A DNA stretch of 15,947 nt, from NCBI GenBank assembly GCA_937139435.1, contig CAKZPX010000197.1:1-15947 (forward strand). Direction: 5' to 3'. Shown one piece after another: positions 7,321 to 14,729 of this stretch (positions are counted from its first letter, which is position 1; the number at the start of each line of letters is the position of its first letter). This DNA is from an uncultured bacterium (GTDB lineage Bacteria; Hydrothermota; Tepidihabitantia; Tepidihabitantales; Tepidihabitantaceae). Under the pieces are notes generated by a model. It had not been told where the DNA came from and did not search any database. It saw only the letters and a program-made list of their open reading frames with translations. The position numbers were made by a program, and so were the translations under genes.

Positions 7321-7962
7321 TCAAAACCGCCAGCACACAACCAGACCATTCTGGTCAGGAGTTGTTCTAACCCCGAGTCTTGGCTCCCTGGTATTATCGG
7401 AAAGGAAAAACATACAATCAATAAAACTTACCAGCCGATTTAAAACCAGACCCGCAGCCAAAAAACTTGCTGTCATCCCCGCTGCTCGCGCCTGTTTTCG
7501 CTTCTGCCAGTAAGAGTAGATGCGGGTGGAATCGGAATCCCAGTGCCACTGCCCATTGCCAAAATACCCTCGACTTTCATAATACCTGCGCTGGGCATCC
7601 GGGTCATCAGGATACAATTCTCTCGCTTCCCGACGAATGTCCTCGTTATATTCCTCGGCATTATTATACCGTTCTAAAAGTCTGTAGTATTTCGGATCTT
7701 TAATACTAATATCTGCTCCGGCACGACTTCTGGCTACCAACCTGGCATCCTCTTCTTTAGTAGTCCGATACCAAGAAAAACCCGCCCATGTTACCCAGAG
7801 AGCACCGTCCACCCAGAGCATTACTTCGCCCCGGGTTTGCGCTCCGGATAGCATCTGCCCCATTCCGGGTAGCACCGCTGAAACTATTGAAGCAGTTCCT
7901 CGATTTACGCTATGTTCAGCAGTTGGTAGCATTATCACAAAAATGGAAATAATAATATTCAT
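7321..7962 (-). CDS. Small membrane protein, DUF5683-like
   Basis: A 213-residue protein with an N-terminal hydrophobic segment that may be a signal peptide (residues 2-14). A glycine/proline motif (SAVLPGMGQMLSGAQTRGEVMLW, about residues 27-49) leads into a hydrophobic stretch. The PG.GQ...G...G pattern is characteristic of DUF5683-type envelope proteins common in the Bacteroidetes-like superphylum. The middle (about 70-140) is polar, with many charged and tyrosine residues, and a further hydrophobic region lies at 155-180. The start is well fixed: a strong Shine-Dalgarno (GGAGGTG, 7967-7973) sits 4 bases before the ATG. The gene begins just after the W-x-D-x-R repeat gene ends and finishes 3 bases before nadB. 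The function is unknown; linkage to the secreted proteins upstream suggests an envelope role. Confidence 0.7.
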   Translation of the reverse strand: MNIIISIFVIMLPTAEHSVNRGTASIVSAVLPGMGQMLSGAQTRGEVMLWVDGALWVTWAGFSWYRTTKEEDARLVARSRAGADISIKDPKYYRLLERYNNAEEYNEDIRREARELYPDDPDAQRRYYESRGYFGNGQWHWDSDSTRIYSYWQKRKQARAAGMTASFLAAGLVLNRLVSFIDCMFFLSDNTREPRLGVRTTPDQNGLVVCWRF

Positions 7963-7966
7963 TTTT

Positions 7967-7973
7967 CACCTCC
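7967..7973 (-). promoter_or_regulatory. Strong Shine-Dalgarno for the DUF5683-like gene
   Basis: GGAGGTG on the - strand, with the GGAGG core 6 bases from the ATG at 7962. It is the clearest ribosome-binding site in the window, and most neighbouring starts rely on overlap coupling or have none. It implies that this protein is translated independently at a good rate even though it sits mid-operon. Confidence 0.8.
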
Positions 7974-7975
7974 AA

Positions 7976-10690
7976 TTATTTTATAATTATTTTTCTTGCT
8001 TCCACGCGCCCCTCCTGAGTAAAGATACAGAAATACGCCCCGGAAGTGAACGATCTAAAATCTACCAGTAAACCTTCGTTACCACTAAATACTTTCTTTA
8101 TTCTTCTCCCGCTAACATCATATATCTCTACCATCGTTTTGGGAGGAAATTTAATCTGCTTATGTTTAAGTATTACCGTTGGCATAAGCATTTTCTCTGT
8201 CTTCTTTCCAACTATATTTTCTTCTATTGCAATCAGATTCCAATCAGTGATTTTGGCGTAAATGTCCCAGCCCAGGTGGCGCCGGTTGTCGGTCCAGGTA
8301 AAAACAACTCTTGAGTTATTTGCGGCAATACTCTGTCCTACAGTCCAATGGGTGTTTTTCGGAAACAAATTGGGTTCGTTTATCTTGGCATTGTAACTAA
8401 TCCTCGTCCTGTCTTCCTTGAACCGCTGGCAATATATCTGCGGATTACCGGGATTTTCTCTTTCGTCATTAAACAAAACTGCGAGTCTGCCCTGCTGGTC
8501 AAAGGCGCAACTGGGAGAATAACAATCCACCCCACCGGGATCATCGTTTACCCTTTCGTTGTCTCCCAGCTGCGTACCCAGTGAATCAAACCATTGTAAG
8601 TAAATATCATAACTGTTGTTCCTCGTATCTTCCCAGGCAATAGCAATATTACCATTGTCACTTATCGCACAGGCAGGAAATCCCTGGTAGAAACTGCCCG
8701 CGTCAGTGTTGACTTTAATGTTACTCCCAATTTTTGTGCCGTCAGGACGAAATAACTGACAGTAAATATCACTATTACCGCCACGGTAATCCATCCAGCT
8801 TACTACCCAGTTTCCAATAGAGTTCATCGCCACGCTTGCATAATAACCGCTAACCACAGTATCCGCCACAGGAAATTCGCTTCCAACCGGCAATCCATTT
8901 TGGTCGTAAAGTCGGGCATATATTCTCGTTACTCCATCACGGAAATCCATCCAGACAACCACTGCCCGGTTAAAGGAATCCATTGCACAATAAGGATACC
9001 ACTGATGAGCATCACCCGAATCTGAATTAACCCGGAAATTATCGCCCAGCATTCTCCCCTGCCGATCGAAAAACTGACCGTAGATATTCCAGTTATCTCT
9101 TCCATCAGTCCAGACAACAAGGAATCTGCCATTGCCGCCGGCAGCACTCGGGTAATACTGTCCTGCACCTCCCCATGTGTCATTATTAACCCTTAGATTG
9201 GGTTGAATCTCTCGTCCCAGTGAATCTAATACCGTACAATAAATATCACAGGAACTACCCCTTTCATCCTCCCAAGCAATTAAGATATTACCCTTCCTTT
9301 CCATCCCTATTGATGAAACACGCTGATGGGAACTGGCAAAATCACTATTAACGCGGAAGTTACTACCGATTTTTCTTCCATCCCGTGTCAGTCGCTGAGA
9401 ATAAATATCAGGGTTTCCCTCCCGTTCATCAACCCAGGCAATCCAGTATCGTCCATCAGAAGACGACGTTACCACAGGAGAATACTGGCGCGCTGTTCCA
9501 TTATCATCATTTATTTTTATTTCTTCTCCCAAACGTTCCCCGTTAACATTAAACCTCTGCGCATAAATATCATCATTGCCACTTCTTCCGTCAGTCCAGA
9601 TGACAAGAAACTCTTCATAACTATTTGCTGCTGCATCACCCACGTTTTGCGTCGTGTTCGTCCCATCTCTGTTTACACGAAAATTTGTATCTACTGGTTG
9701 CCCGTTACTGTTAAAAAACTGAGCGTAAACATCCCACTGTCCCCTGCGAGAATCATCCCAGCAAACCAGAAATCTTCCAGAGGGTGTTACCGCAACCCGC
9801 GGTGCCCATTGAATACTGTCATCGGTGGTAACCTGAAAATTAGTGCCCAGCCTTGTTCCATCGTTTTTAAAACGCTGACCAAAAATATTCCAATCTCGGG
9901 AATTTCTACCCCTACCATCCATCCAGACAACAATAAAATTTCCCGTACTATCTCCTTCAACATCAGGTTCGTATTGATTTGCCCAGCCAATTGCATCATC
10001 ATTTACCCGAAAATTTTCTCCCCTTAATGAACCATCTGGATTTAACCACTGGGCAAAAATATCACCCCCCAGACCATGTCTCCGGTCATCCCATACCACA
10101 AGCGTAGTTCCATTCGGAGCGATATGCAGTGCGGAAATACTCTGGTCACCGGAAGCAGTGGAATCACTTACCCGGAAATTATCTCCCACCCTTAGACCCT
10201 CGCCAGCAAAACGCTGACAGAACACATCAGAATTTCCTATCTGACGGCGATCTTCCCAGGAAAAAAGAAACCAACCCTCCCGAGATATTCCTACTGCCGG
10301 GTCTCCCTGCCATCCCAGAGTTACATCGGTGTTTATTCGCTCATTGCTTCCTAAAGGTTGCCCGGTTGAATCAAACCGCTGAAACCACACATCAGCATCA
10401 CCATCACGAAAGTCACACCAGCAAATGATAAATGTTCCGTCCCTGCCGGCAGCGATATCGGGCACCATCTGCTTACAACCTCCGGCTGTATCATCATTAC
10501 ACAGAAAGTCCGGACGAATAACGCTATCTTTTGAAAATCTTCCGGGATAACTTTTTCTTTCTCTCTGTTTAACAATAGAAGCGCAATATCTATCCAGAAT
10601 TGAATCTGCTATAATGTAACTCCCGCGGTGAAAAAAATCTGGTGGCAAACCCGTTAGCAACAGTATGGAAAGAAATGAGACGATGATCAT
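7976..10690 (-). CDS. Secreted protein with 14 W-x-D-x-R repeats and a type IX-like C-terminal sorting domain
   Basis: A 904-residue exported protein. A hydrophobic N-terminus (residues 2-15) acts as a signal peptide. From about residue 85 to 820 there are 14 copies of a roughly 54-residue unit: a hydrophobic strand, W-x-D-x-R, a short loop, a D-I/V-Y-x-Q-R/F strand, an 'x-D-G-x-x-x-G-x-N-F-R-V-N-D-D' turn, then a variable linker. The first conserved Trp is at 91 and the last at 799. Examples are VVWTDGRDNWNIYGQFF and IAWEDTRNNSYDIYLQWF. Such repeats suggest a beta-propeller; fourteen units would make two seven-bladed rings (inference). The last ~70 residues (VEIYDVSGRRIKKVFSGNEG...FTSGAYFCIFTQEG...RKIIIK) resemble the type A sorting domain of type IX secretion. 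The ATG overlaps the stop of the M6 protease gene (ATGA, 10687-10690) with no Shine-Dalgarno, so the two are coupled. No catalytic motif is recognised; it could be an adhesin or a binding partner. Confidence 0.82.
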   Translation of the reverse strand: MIIVSFLSILLLTGLPPDFFHRGSYIIADSILDRYCASIVKQRERKSYPGRFSKDSVIRPDFLCNDDTAGGCKQMVPDIAAGRDGTFIICWCDFRDGDADVWFQRFDSTGQPLGSNERINTDVTLGWQGDPAVGISREGWFLFSWEDRRQIGNSDVFCQRFAGEGLRVGDNFRVSDSTASGDQSISALHIAPNGTTLVVWDDRRHGLGGDIFAQWLNPDGSLRGENFRVNDDAIGWANQYEPDVEGDSTGNFIVVWMDGRGRNSRDWNIFGQRFKNDGTRLGTNFQVTTDDSIQWAPRVAVTPSGRFLVCWDDSRRGQWDVYAQFFNSNGQPVDTNFRVNRDGTNTTQNVGDAAANSYEEFLVIWTDGRSGNDDIYAQRFNVNGERLGEEIKINDDNGTARQYSPVVTSSSDGRYWIAWVDEREGNPDIYSQRLTRDGRKIGSNFRVNSDFASSHQRVSSIGMERKGNILIAWEDERGSSCDIYCTVLDSLGREIQPNLRVNNDTWGGAGQYYPSAAGGNGRFLVVWTDGRDNWNIYGQFFDRQGRMLGDNFRVNSDSGDAHQWYPYCAMDSFNRAVVVWMDFRDGVTRIYARLYDQNGLPVGSEFPVADTVVSGYYASVAMNSIGNWVVSWMDYRGGNSDIYCQLFRPDGTKIGSNIKVNTDAGSFYQGFPACAISDNGNIAIAWEDTRNNSYDIYLQWFDSLGTQLGDNERVNDDPGGVDCYSPSCAFDQQGRLAVLFNDERENPGNPQIYCQRFKEDRTRISYNAKINEPNLFPKNTHWTVGQSIAANNSRVVFTWTDNRRHLGWDIYAKITDWNLIAIEENIVGKKTEKMLMPTVILKHKQIKFPPKTMVEIYDVSGRRIKKVFSGNEGLLVDFRSFTSGAYFCIFTQEGRVEARKIIIK

Positions 10691-13600
10691 CTGAGGATTG
10701 CCAGTTTAGTAAACTTTATCTCCTCTTTTTCCTGGGTCTTTACTCGCAGACGCACAATATAAAGCCCAGGTGCGATCCCCTTCAGGTCAAGAAAGGTCTC
10801 GTTATCCACACCAGGAGTAACCCGGGTCTCAAACTCTTTTATAACTGGCTGTCCACTTAAATTTAAAACCATTATCCATGCCTGCACGTCGTTCAGTTCC
10901 CCAAGACGATACCGTACTTGAACTTCTCTCTTTGCGGGATTGGGATAAAGATAAAAAGAGGCTAAAGTCGGTGCGGAAGAAGGGGGTAACGCCGGTAATT
11001 GTGCAACCGGGACTAATCCGGTATGACAGGGGTCGCGATAGATGCAGAACCAATTTTCATTGGCGTAGGCATCAGGAATTTTCCAGACATAGAAAATACC
11101 ATTATCGGCGCCGACGGCAATTTCCAGTTTACCGTCCCCATCTATATCATAAGTTAGCGGTGTGGCTCTTACTCCGGCAGTGGTCATCAGCGGGAAGTAA
11201 TTCATTATCCTGCCTGAGATTCCGTTATATCCTAAAAGACCGTATTCCGGTGAACCGATAACGATGTCCTGCTGTCCGTCACCGTTCAAATCTACCGGAA
11301 TTGGTGAGGATACATAATTAAATGAAACATCGTAGGTAACTATCCAGTTACCAACCAGTTCTTTAACCTCGTAGGTGGAATCGTGAACAAGAGGATAATC
11401 GGTCACCAGAGTGGCGTTACGGTTAAATGCAAAAATCTTGTGCCGGGCAGCAAGAACAACATCAAGATACCCATCATTATTAACATCCATAACTGCTGGC
11501 GTTCCGAAAAATGGGTTTTCTATCAATTCTTGCGATTGAAAGATAATGGTTCCATTCTGTTCGACAATATAAAGCCGATAGTTATGTTCACCACCTGCTA
11601 CCACCGCAATTTCTAATATACTATCCCGATCAAAATCGGCAATCACTGGCTGAGCGGAACTATAAAATGGCGAATTACCCAGCAGTAAAGGAAAACCGGT
11701 GACTACCGAACCATCGTGATTAAAGAGGAACAGCCGGCTGTCGTCAGTAAGCAGGGCGATTCTCGGTAAGACTGTATCGGTTACCGCTACCGGTGCGCGA
11801 ATCCCGGAACCGATATTAACTGGAAAGTTAAAAAGATTCTCCCCGCGATAATTCCAGGCATAGAGTTTCATATCATTGGAACCAACAACAATATCTTTAA
11901 ACCCATCGCCATCCAGGTCAACTAAAACCGGTGCCGCGTCTATCCGGTCAAAGGTGCGCATTACCGCTACCGAAAGCCCCTGAGTGTTATAAATCCGGAC
12001 TCTACCATCAACCCCGGCGACGACAATTTCCTGTCCCGGGTGCGGGGCAACATTACCAACCGCCAGATCAGCAGCAATAGAACTGCCAATATTGACAAAA
12101 GCACCATTAGGATAGCGGAAGCCGCTACCATCCGGTCGCCAGATGCTTAACTGACCGGCGCTATCCGCGGTAATAATTTCAATTGTACCATCCTCATCAA
12201 TATCCGCAGCAAATGCTGAAAGGAAACTTGAACCCCTGCCCTGATCAACCGGAAAACCGGTCTGGTACAAATCCCAGCCAACATTTATAAAAATCAACGT
12301 ATCCTTCAGTCGCACAGTAGTGTCACGCTCACCGATAATTTCTAACGAAAGGAATGTCTTTCCCGTGTAACCATCGCTATTAGGGTTAGTCCTGGCATTA
12401 AACTTGTTGTTATACCCCGTCAAGGAAAACGGGTCAAACTTGTAACCGTAAACCTCATACTGGTAGTTGTATGTTTCCCAGTAAGGAACGTCAAAATCCT
12501 GAATTCCATCCCCCTCCTCCATATCCACTCCTTTACGTCGCGGGTCAATATTAATTGCGTTGTAGGGTCCATAGTCAGCGATTACTCGTTCATCTATATG
12601 CCATATTAGAATGCCAGAACCCGGCAGGAAAAAATCATACTCATTGGATTCAACACCAATCACAACCCCATCATCAACATCAACAATAATTGTATCCGGT
12701 CGGCTTATTTCAGTTTGACGGTTTTCTACTAAAAAGTACTCGTATTGATTTATCGGTATCTTGATTGCCGTCGGAAAGAGTGTATCGGGACGGTTAGCGA
12801 AAACCGCTGTGTCCATCGCTGCTGCATATACCGGGATTGAGTCAGTAGGTATATTGATAACAATAGGATTTATAAAACCAAGCGCGACACGATGATAAGC
12901 ATCAAGAAATGCAGGGAGAACACCGGGGGGAGCACCGGCGGCGTAATCGCCTAACCAGCCACCATAACCCATCAGACTCCACGCTCCGACACCCATTGTA
13001 GTGCCGGTAACATCATAAAGGTCATAAGCGCCCAGTAGATGGGCAAATTCATGTGCCAGCGTACCCGCCAGTCCTATCATACCGGCAAGATTGGTCTGAC
13101 CGAATTCGGTCAGCGTATCCTGTCGCATCATCTCGGGTAGAACAGTTGCCTGTTCAACACGTGTCCTTCCTGAATCAACCAGGATATAAGGTACACCGAG
13201 ATACGCCTTTAACGCCCCGGACGGGATCTCTCCTGCCAAGAGATCATAAGGGCTGTCCCATTTCCCATCCGCCGCATAGTCGGATTGTAAACCGCTCCCG
13301 GCGTGGAAGATAATAATTTCGTCGTAATCACTGAATCTGAACGCCGGATCAGCATCAGCAACCTTCAGTGCATCCCGCATTAAACGCACCAAACCAAACT
13401 CAATCCCCTCATAAGAAATGGTATCTCCGTAATATTGCATCTGTCTGGGCAACTGGTAGGCGTCTTTTTCGCCCCCGGGCATAACGGTAAACTCAATATA
13501 AAGTTTACCCAGAGACTGAGCGAGATAATAACTCCGTAACCCCTCCATCAACCTTTCAAAGTACCTTTTGAAATGCGGTGGGTCGTAAAACAATCCTGAA

Positions 13601-13950
13601 TCAGGAGAAAGAAAACCCAGCGTGTCAAACTTACCATTGCCGGTTGTCAGAGGTGTAGTATCTTCAACAAATTCCACCCTCAAGCACAGAACCCGCACTG
13701 TGTCCACACCATCATTGCGAAGTTTTTCAATCCGCGCCCGATCTTTATCCGAAATATGATAGCGAAAACGAGCAAATGGTGCGGTTCGGTTTTGCATGAC
13801 CGTTTGCGCCGGGATCAGTCGTTTACTAAATTCAACCTGTTCGCTGCGCGACACATTGGGTTTTCGGGTAAGTATCAACCTCTCGCCGGACGCAATACCG
13901 GACAAAAGGAAAATAAAAGTTAATAGCATTCTCGGCGTTAATTCGTTCAA
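10687..13950 (-). CDS. Secreted M6-type zinc metalloprotease with FG-GAP-like repeats and type IX-like sorting domain
   Basis: A 1087-residue exported protease. The N-terminus MNELTPRMLLTFIFLLSGIA is a plausible signal peptide, followed by a pro-region to about residue 80. The catalytic domain (about 80-460) has the zinc motif HEFAHLLGAYD (His300, Glu301, His304, Gly307, Asp310), a Met-turn-like WSLMGYGGW (324-332), and later YEYFLVENRQ (403-412) and GSGILIWHID (444-453), all typical of the M6 / immune-inhibitor-A family. Residues 575-960 hold at least six FG-GAP-like calcium-loop repeats (AADIDEDGTIEIITA, VDLDGDGFKDIVVG, ADFDRDSILEIAVVA, MDVNNDGYLDVVLAA, VDLNGDGQQDIVIG, YDIDGDGKLEIAVGA). The tail from about 999 (YLYPNPAKREVQVRY...GLYIVRLRV...KLAILR) is a type IX-like sorting domain. 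The start is TTG at 13950 with a good Shine-Dalgarno (GAGG) 5-6 bases upstream; an in-frame ATG at codon 8 lacks one. It lies 25 bases after tRNA-Ser and is coupled to the repeat protein downstream. Confidence 0.88.
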   Translation of the reverse strand: MNELTPRMLLTFIFLLSGIASGERLILTRKPNVSRSEQVEFSKRLIPAQTVMQNRTAPFARFRYHISDKDRARIEKLRNDGVDTVRVLCLRVEFVEDTTPLTTGNGKFDTLGFLSPDSGLFYDPPHFKRYFERLMEGLRSYYLAQSLGKLYIEFTVMPGGEKDAYQLPRQMQYYGDTISYEGIEFGLVRLMRDALKVADADPAFRFSDYDEIIIFHAGSGLQSDYAADGKWDSPYDLLAGEIPSGALKAYLGVPYILVDSGRTRVEQATVLPEMMRQDTLTEFGQTNLAGMIGLAGTLAHEFAHLLGAYDLYDVTGTTMGVGAWSLMGYGGWLGDYAAGAPPGVLPAFLDAYHRVALGFINPIVINIPTDSIPVYAAAMDTAVFANRPDTLFPTAIKIPINQYEYFLVENRQTEISRPDTIIVDVDDGVVIGVESNEYDFFLPGSGILIWHIDERVIADYGPYNAINIDPRRKGVDMEEGDGIQDFDVPYWETYNYQYEVYGYKFDPFSLTGYNNKFNARTNPNSDGYTGKTFLSLEIIGERDTTVRLKDTLIFINVGWDLYQTGFPVDQGRGSSFLSAFAADIDEDGTIEIITADSAGQLSIWRPDGSGFRYPNGAFVNIGSSIAADLAVGNVAPHPGQEIVVAGVDGRVRIYNTQGLSVAVMRTFDRIDAAPVLVDLDGDGFKDIVVGSNDMKLYAWNYRGENLFNFPVNIGSGIRAPVAVTDTVLPRIALLTDDSRLFLFNHDGSVVTGFPLLLGNSPFYSSAQPVIADFDRDSILEIAVVAGGEHNYRLYIVEQNGTIIFQSQELIENPFFGTPAVMDVNNDGYLDVVLAARHKIFAFNRNATLVTDYPLVHDSTYEVKELVGNWIVTYDVSFNYVSSPIPVDLNGDGQQDIVIGSPEYGLLGYNGISGRIMNYFPLMTTAGVRATPLTYDIDGDGKLEIAVGADNGIFYVWKIPDAYANENWFCIYRDPCHTGLVPVAQLPALPPSSAPTLASFYLYPNPAKREVQVRYRLGELNDVQAWIMVLNLSGQPVIKEFETRVTPGVDNETFLDLKGIAPGLYIVRLRVKTQEKEEIKFTKLAILR

Positions 13951-13955
13951 AATTT

Positions 13956-13963
13956 CCTCACCT
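13956..13963 (-). promoter_or_regulatory. Shine-Dalgarno supporting a TTG start for the M6 protease
   Basis: AGGTGAGG on the - strand lies just upstream of the TTG at 13950. Its GAGG core is 5 bases from that TTG, whereas the ATG seven codons downstream has no comparable site. This decides the start in favour of TTG. Confidence 0.65.
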
Positions 13964-13975
13964 TCTCAAAACACC

Positions 13976-14064
13976 CGGAGAGAGAGGGATTCGAACCCCC
14001 GATACCCTGTGAAGGGTATACGTGATTTCGAGTCACGCGCCTTCGTCCACTCGGCCATCTCTCC
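13976..14064 (-). tRNA. tRNA-Ser(CGA)
   Basis: On the - strand, GGAGAGA (from 14064) pairs with TCTCTCC (ending at 13977) as a 7-bp acceptor stem, with discriminator G at 13976. The D arm is GCCGAG...GGC. The anticodon stem CGTGA/TCACG encloses loop CTCGAAA, anticodon CGA, which reads serine UCG. A long variable arm (ATACCCT-TCA C-AGGGTAT, 7-bp stem) is diagnostic of a class II tRNA such as serine. The T arm is GGGGG-TTCGAAT-CCCTC with one G-T pair. The CCA end is not encoded and must be added by CCA-adding enzyme. It sits 11 bases after tadA and 25 bases before the M6 protease start, so it is probably cut from a longer transcript. Confidence 0.93.
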
Positions 14065-14075
14065 TTTAAAACCAA

Positions 14076-14564
14076 TTAGGCTCTTCCCTTTTTTAACTGT
14101 CGCTGAATTTTAAAGAAATTGCGCAGCAGGGTTGCTGATTCTGCCAAAAGCACGCCGGCGGTTACAGCAAAGCGGTGATTAAAACGATTATCGCCAGCAA
14201 TATCATATTGCGAACCCAGGCACCCGAATTTCGGGTCCGGACTGGCAAAAACAACCCTTTTCGGTCTTGCCAGCACCAGCGCACCGGTACACATTAAGCA
14301 TGGTTCTAATGTAATATAAACAGTGGCGCCGGTTAATCGCCAGTTAGCCAGTTTTATTGCTGCTGCGGTCAATGCCAGAATCTCAGCATGTGCGGTAGGG
14401 TCTTTCAAAGTCTCAACCCGGTTGTGCCCCCTGCCAATCAGTAAACCATTTTTTACAATCACACAGCCAACAGGAACCTCTCCCTCCTCCAGTGCGGCTT
14501 CCGCCTCCATCAGTGCTACCCGCATCCATCGCTCATCTTCTTTGCTGACGTCCAAAATACTCAT
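14076..14564 (-). CDS. tadA: tRNA-specific adenosine deaminase
   Basis: TadA deaminates A34 of tRNA-Arg(ACG) to inosine so that one tRNA reads CGU, CGC and CGA. The 162-residue protein shows the cytidine/deoxycytidylate deaminase fold. It has the zinc-binding HAE motif (His59, catalytic Glu61) and PCLMC (Cys89 and Cys92), the early PVGCVIVKNG segment (31-40), and the TadA-type tail FNHRFAVTAGVLLAES (128-143). The start ATG at 14564 is chosen because the frame above it runs backwards through the tRNA-Arg gene and gives no family-like sequence. No Shine-Dalgarno is seen before it. The gene is flanked by two tRNA genes on the same strand: tRNA-Arg(ACG), its own substrate, 10 bases upstream, and tRNA-Ser(CGA) 11 bases downstream. 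All three probably share a transcript. Confidence 0.95.
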   Translation of the reverse strand: MSILDVSKEDERWMRVALMEAEAALEEGEVPVGCVIVKNGLLIGRGHNRVETLKDPTAHAEILALTAAAIKLANWRLTGATVYITLEPCLMCTGALVLARPKRVVFASPDPKFGCLGSQYDIAGDNRFNHRFAVTAGVLLAESATLLRNFFKIQRQLKKGRA

Positions 14565-14574
14565 AGTATCAAAA

Positions 14575-14648
14575 TGCGCCCGGCGCGATTCGAACGCGCA
14601 ACCTACGGATTCGTAGTCCGGCACTCTATCCAGTTGAGCTACGGGCGC
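14575..14648 (-). tRNA. tRNA-Arg(ACG)
   Basis: On the - strand, GCGCCCG (from 14648) pairs with CGGGCGC at the 3' end, with discriminator A at 14575. The D arm begins TAGCTCAACTGGATAGAG. The anticodon loop CTACGAA gives anticodon ACG, which reads arginine CGU and, once A34 becomes inosine, CGC and CGA. The T arm is GCGCG-TTCGAAT-CGCGC, fully paired. The anticodon stem reads CCGGA/TCCGT, so its top pair (27-43) is a C-U mismatch while the other four pair. The 74-base gene does not encode CCA. A good promoter lies just upstream (14660-14687), and tadA begins 10 bases after its 3' end. This tRNA is the known substrate of TadA in bacteria. Confidence 0.95.
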
Positions 14649-14659
14649 CTCACAGGTAA

Positions 14660-14687
14660 ATTCTAAAACAGCCTGAATAAAAGTCAA
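14660..14687 (-). promoter_or_regulatory. Sigma70-type promoter of the tRNA-Arg-tadA operon
   Basis: Reading the - strand, TTGACT (14687-14682), a 16-base spacer and TAGAAT (14665-14660) are a near-consensus -35/-10 pair. The -10 box ends 11 bases before the first base of tRNA-Arg, exactly where a stable-RNA promoter is expected, so transcripts would start almost at the mature tRNA 5' end. It could drive the whole downstream set on this strand. Confidence 0.75.
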
Positions 14688-14729
14688 GATTTATTTGATT
14701 TATCTGCGTAAAGTTATATCATTTTTCTG

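Noticed and set aside
9326..10027. A 233-residue open frame on the + strand.
   Set aside because: It lies opposite the W-x-D-x-R repeat gene; the repeated composition keeps the opposite strand open, and the translation has no family features.
7976..10690. The repeated sequence in the 904-residue gene considered as a CRISPR or DNA-level tandem repeat.
   Set aside because: The repetition is at the protein level with diverged codons, in frame over the whole gene, with no identical DNA repeats and spacers.
13796..14113. A 105-residue + strand frame running through tRNA-Ser.
   Set aside because: It is antisense to the protease start, the tRNA and the end of tadA; part of it is only the reverse complement of the tRNA.
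14565..14687. A 41-residue N-terminal extension of TadA starting from a TTG at 14687.
   Set aside because: It would translate straight through the tRNA-Arg gene and its promoter; TadA family similarity begins at the ATG at 14564.
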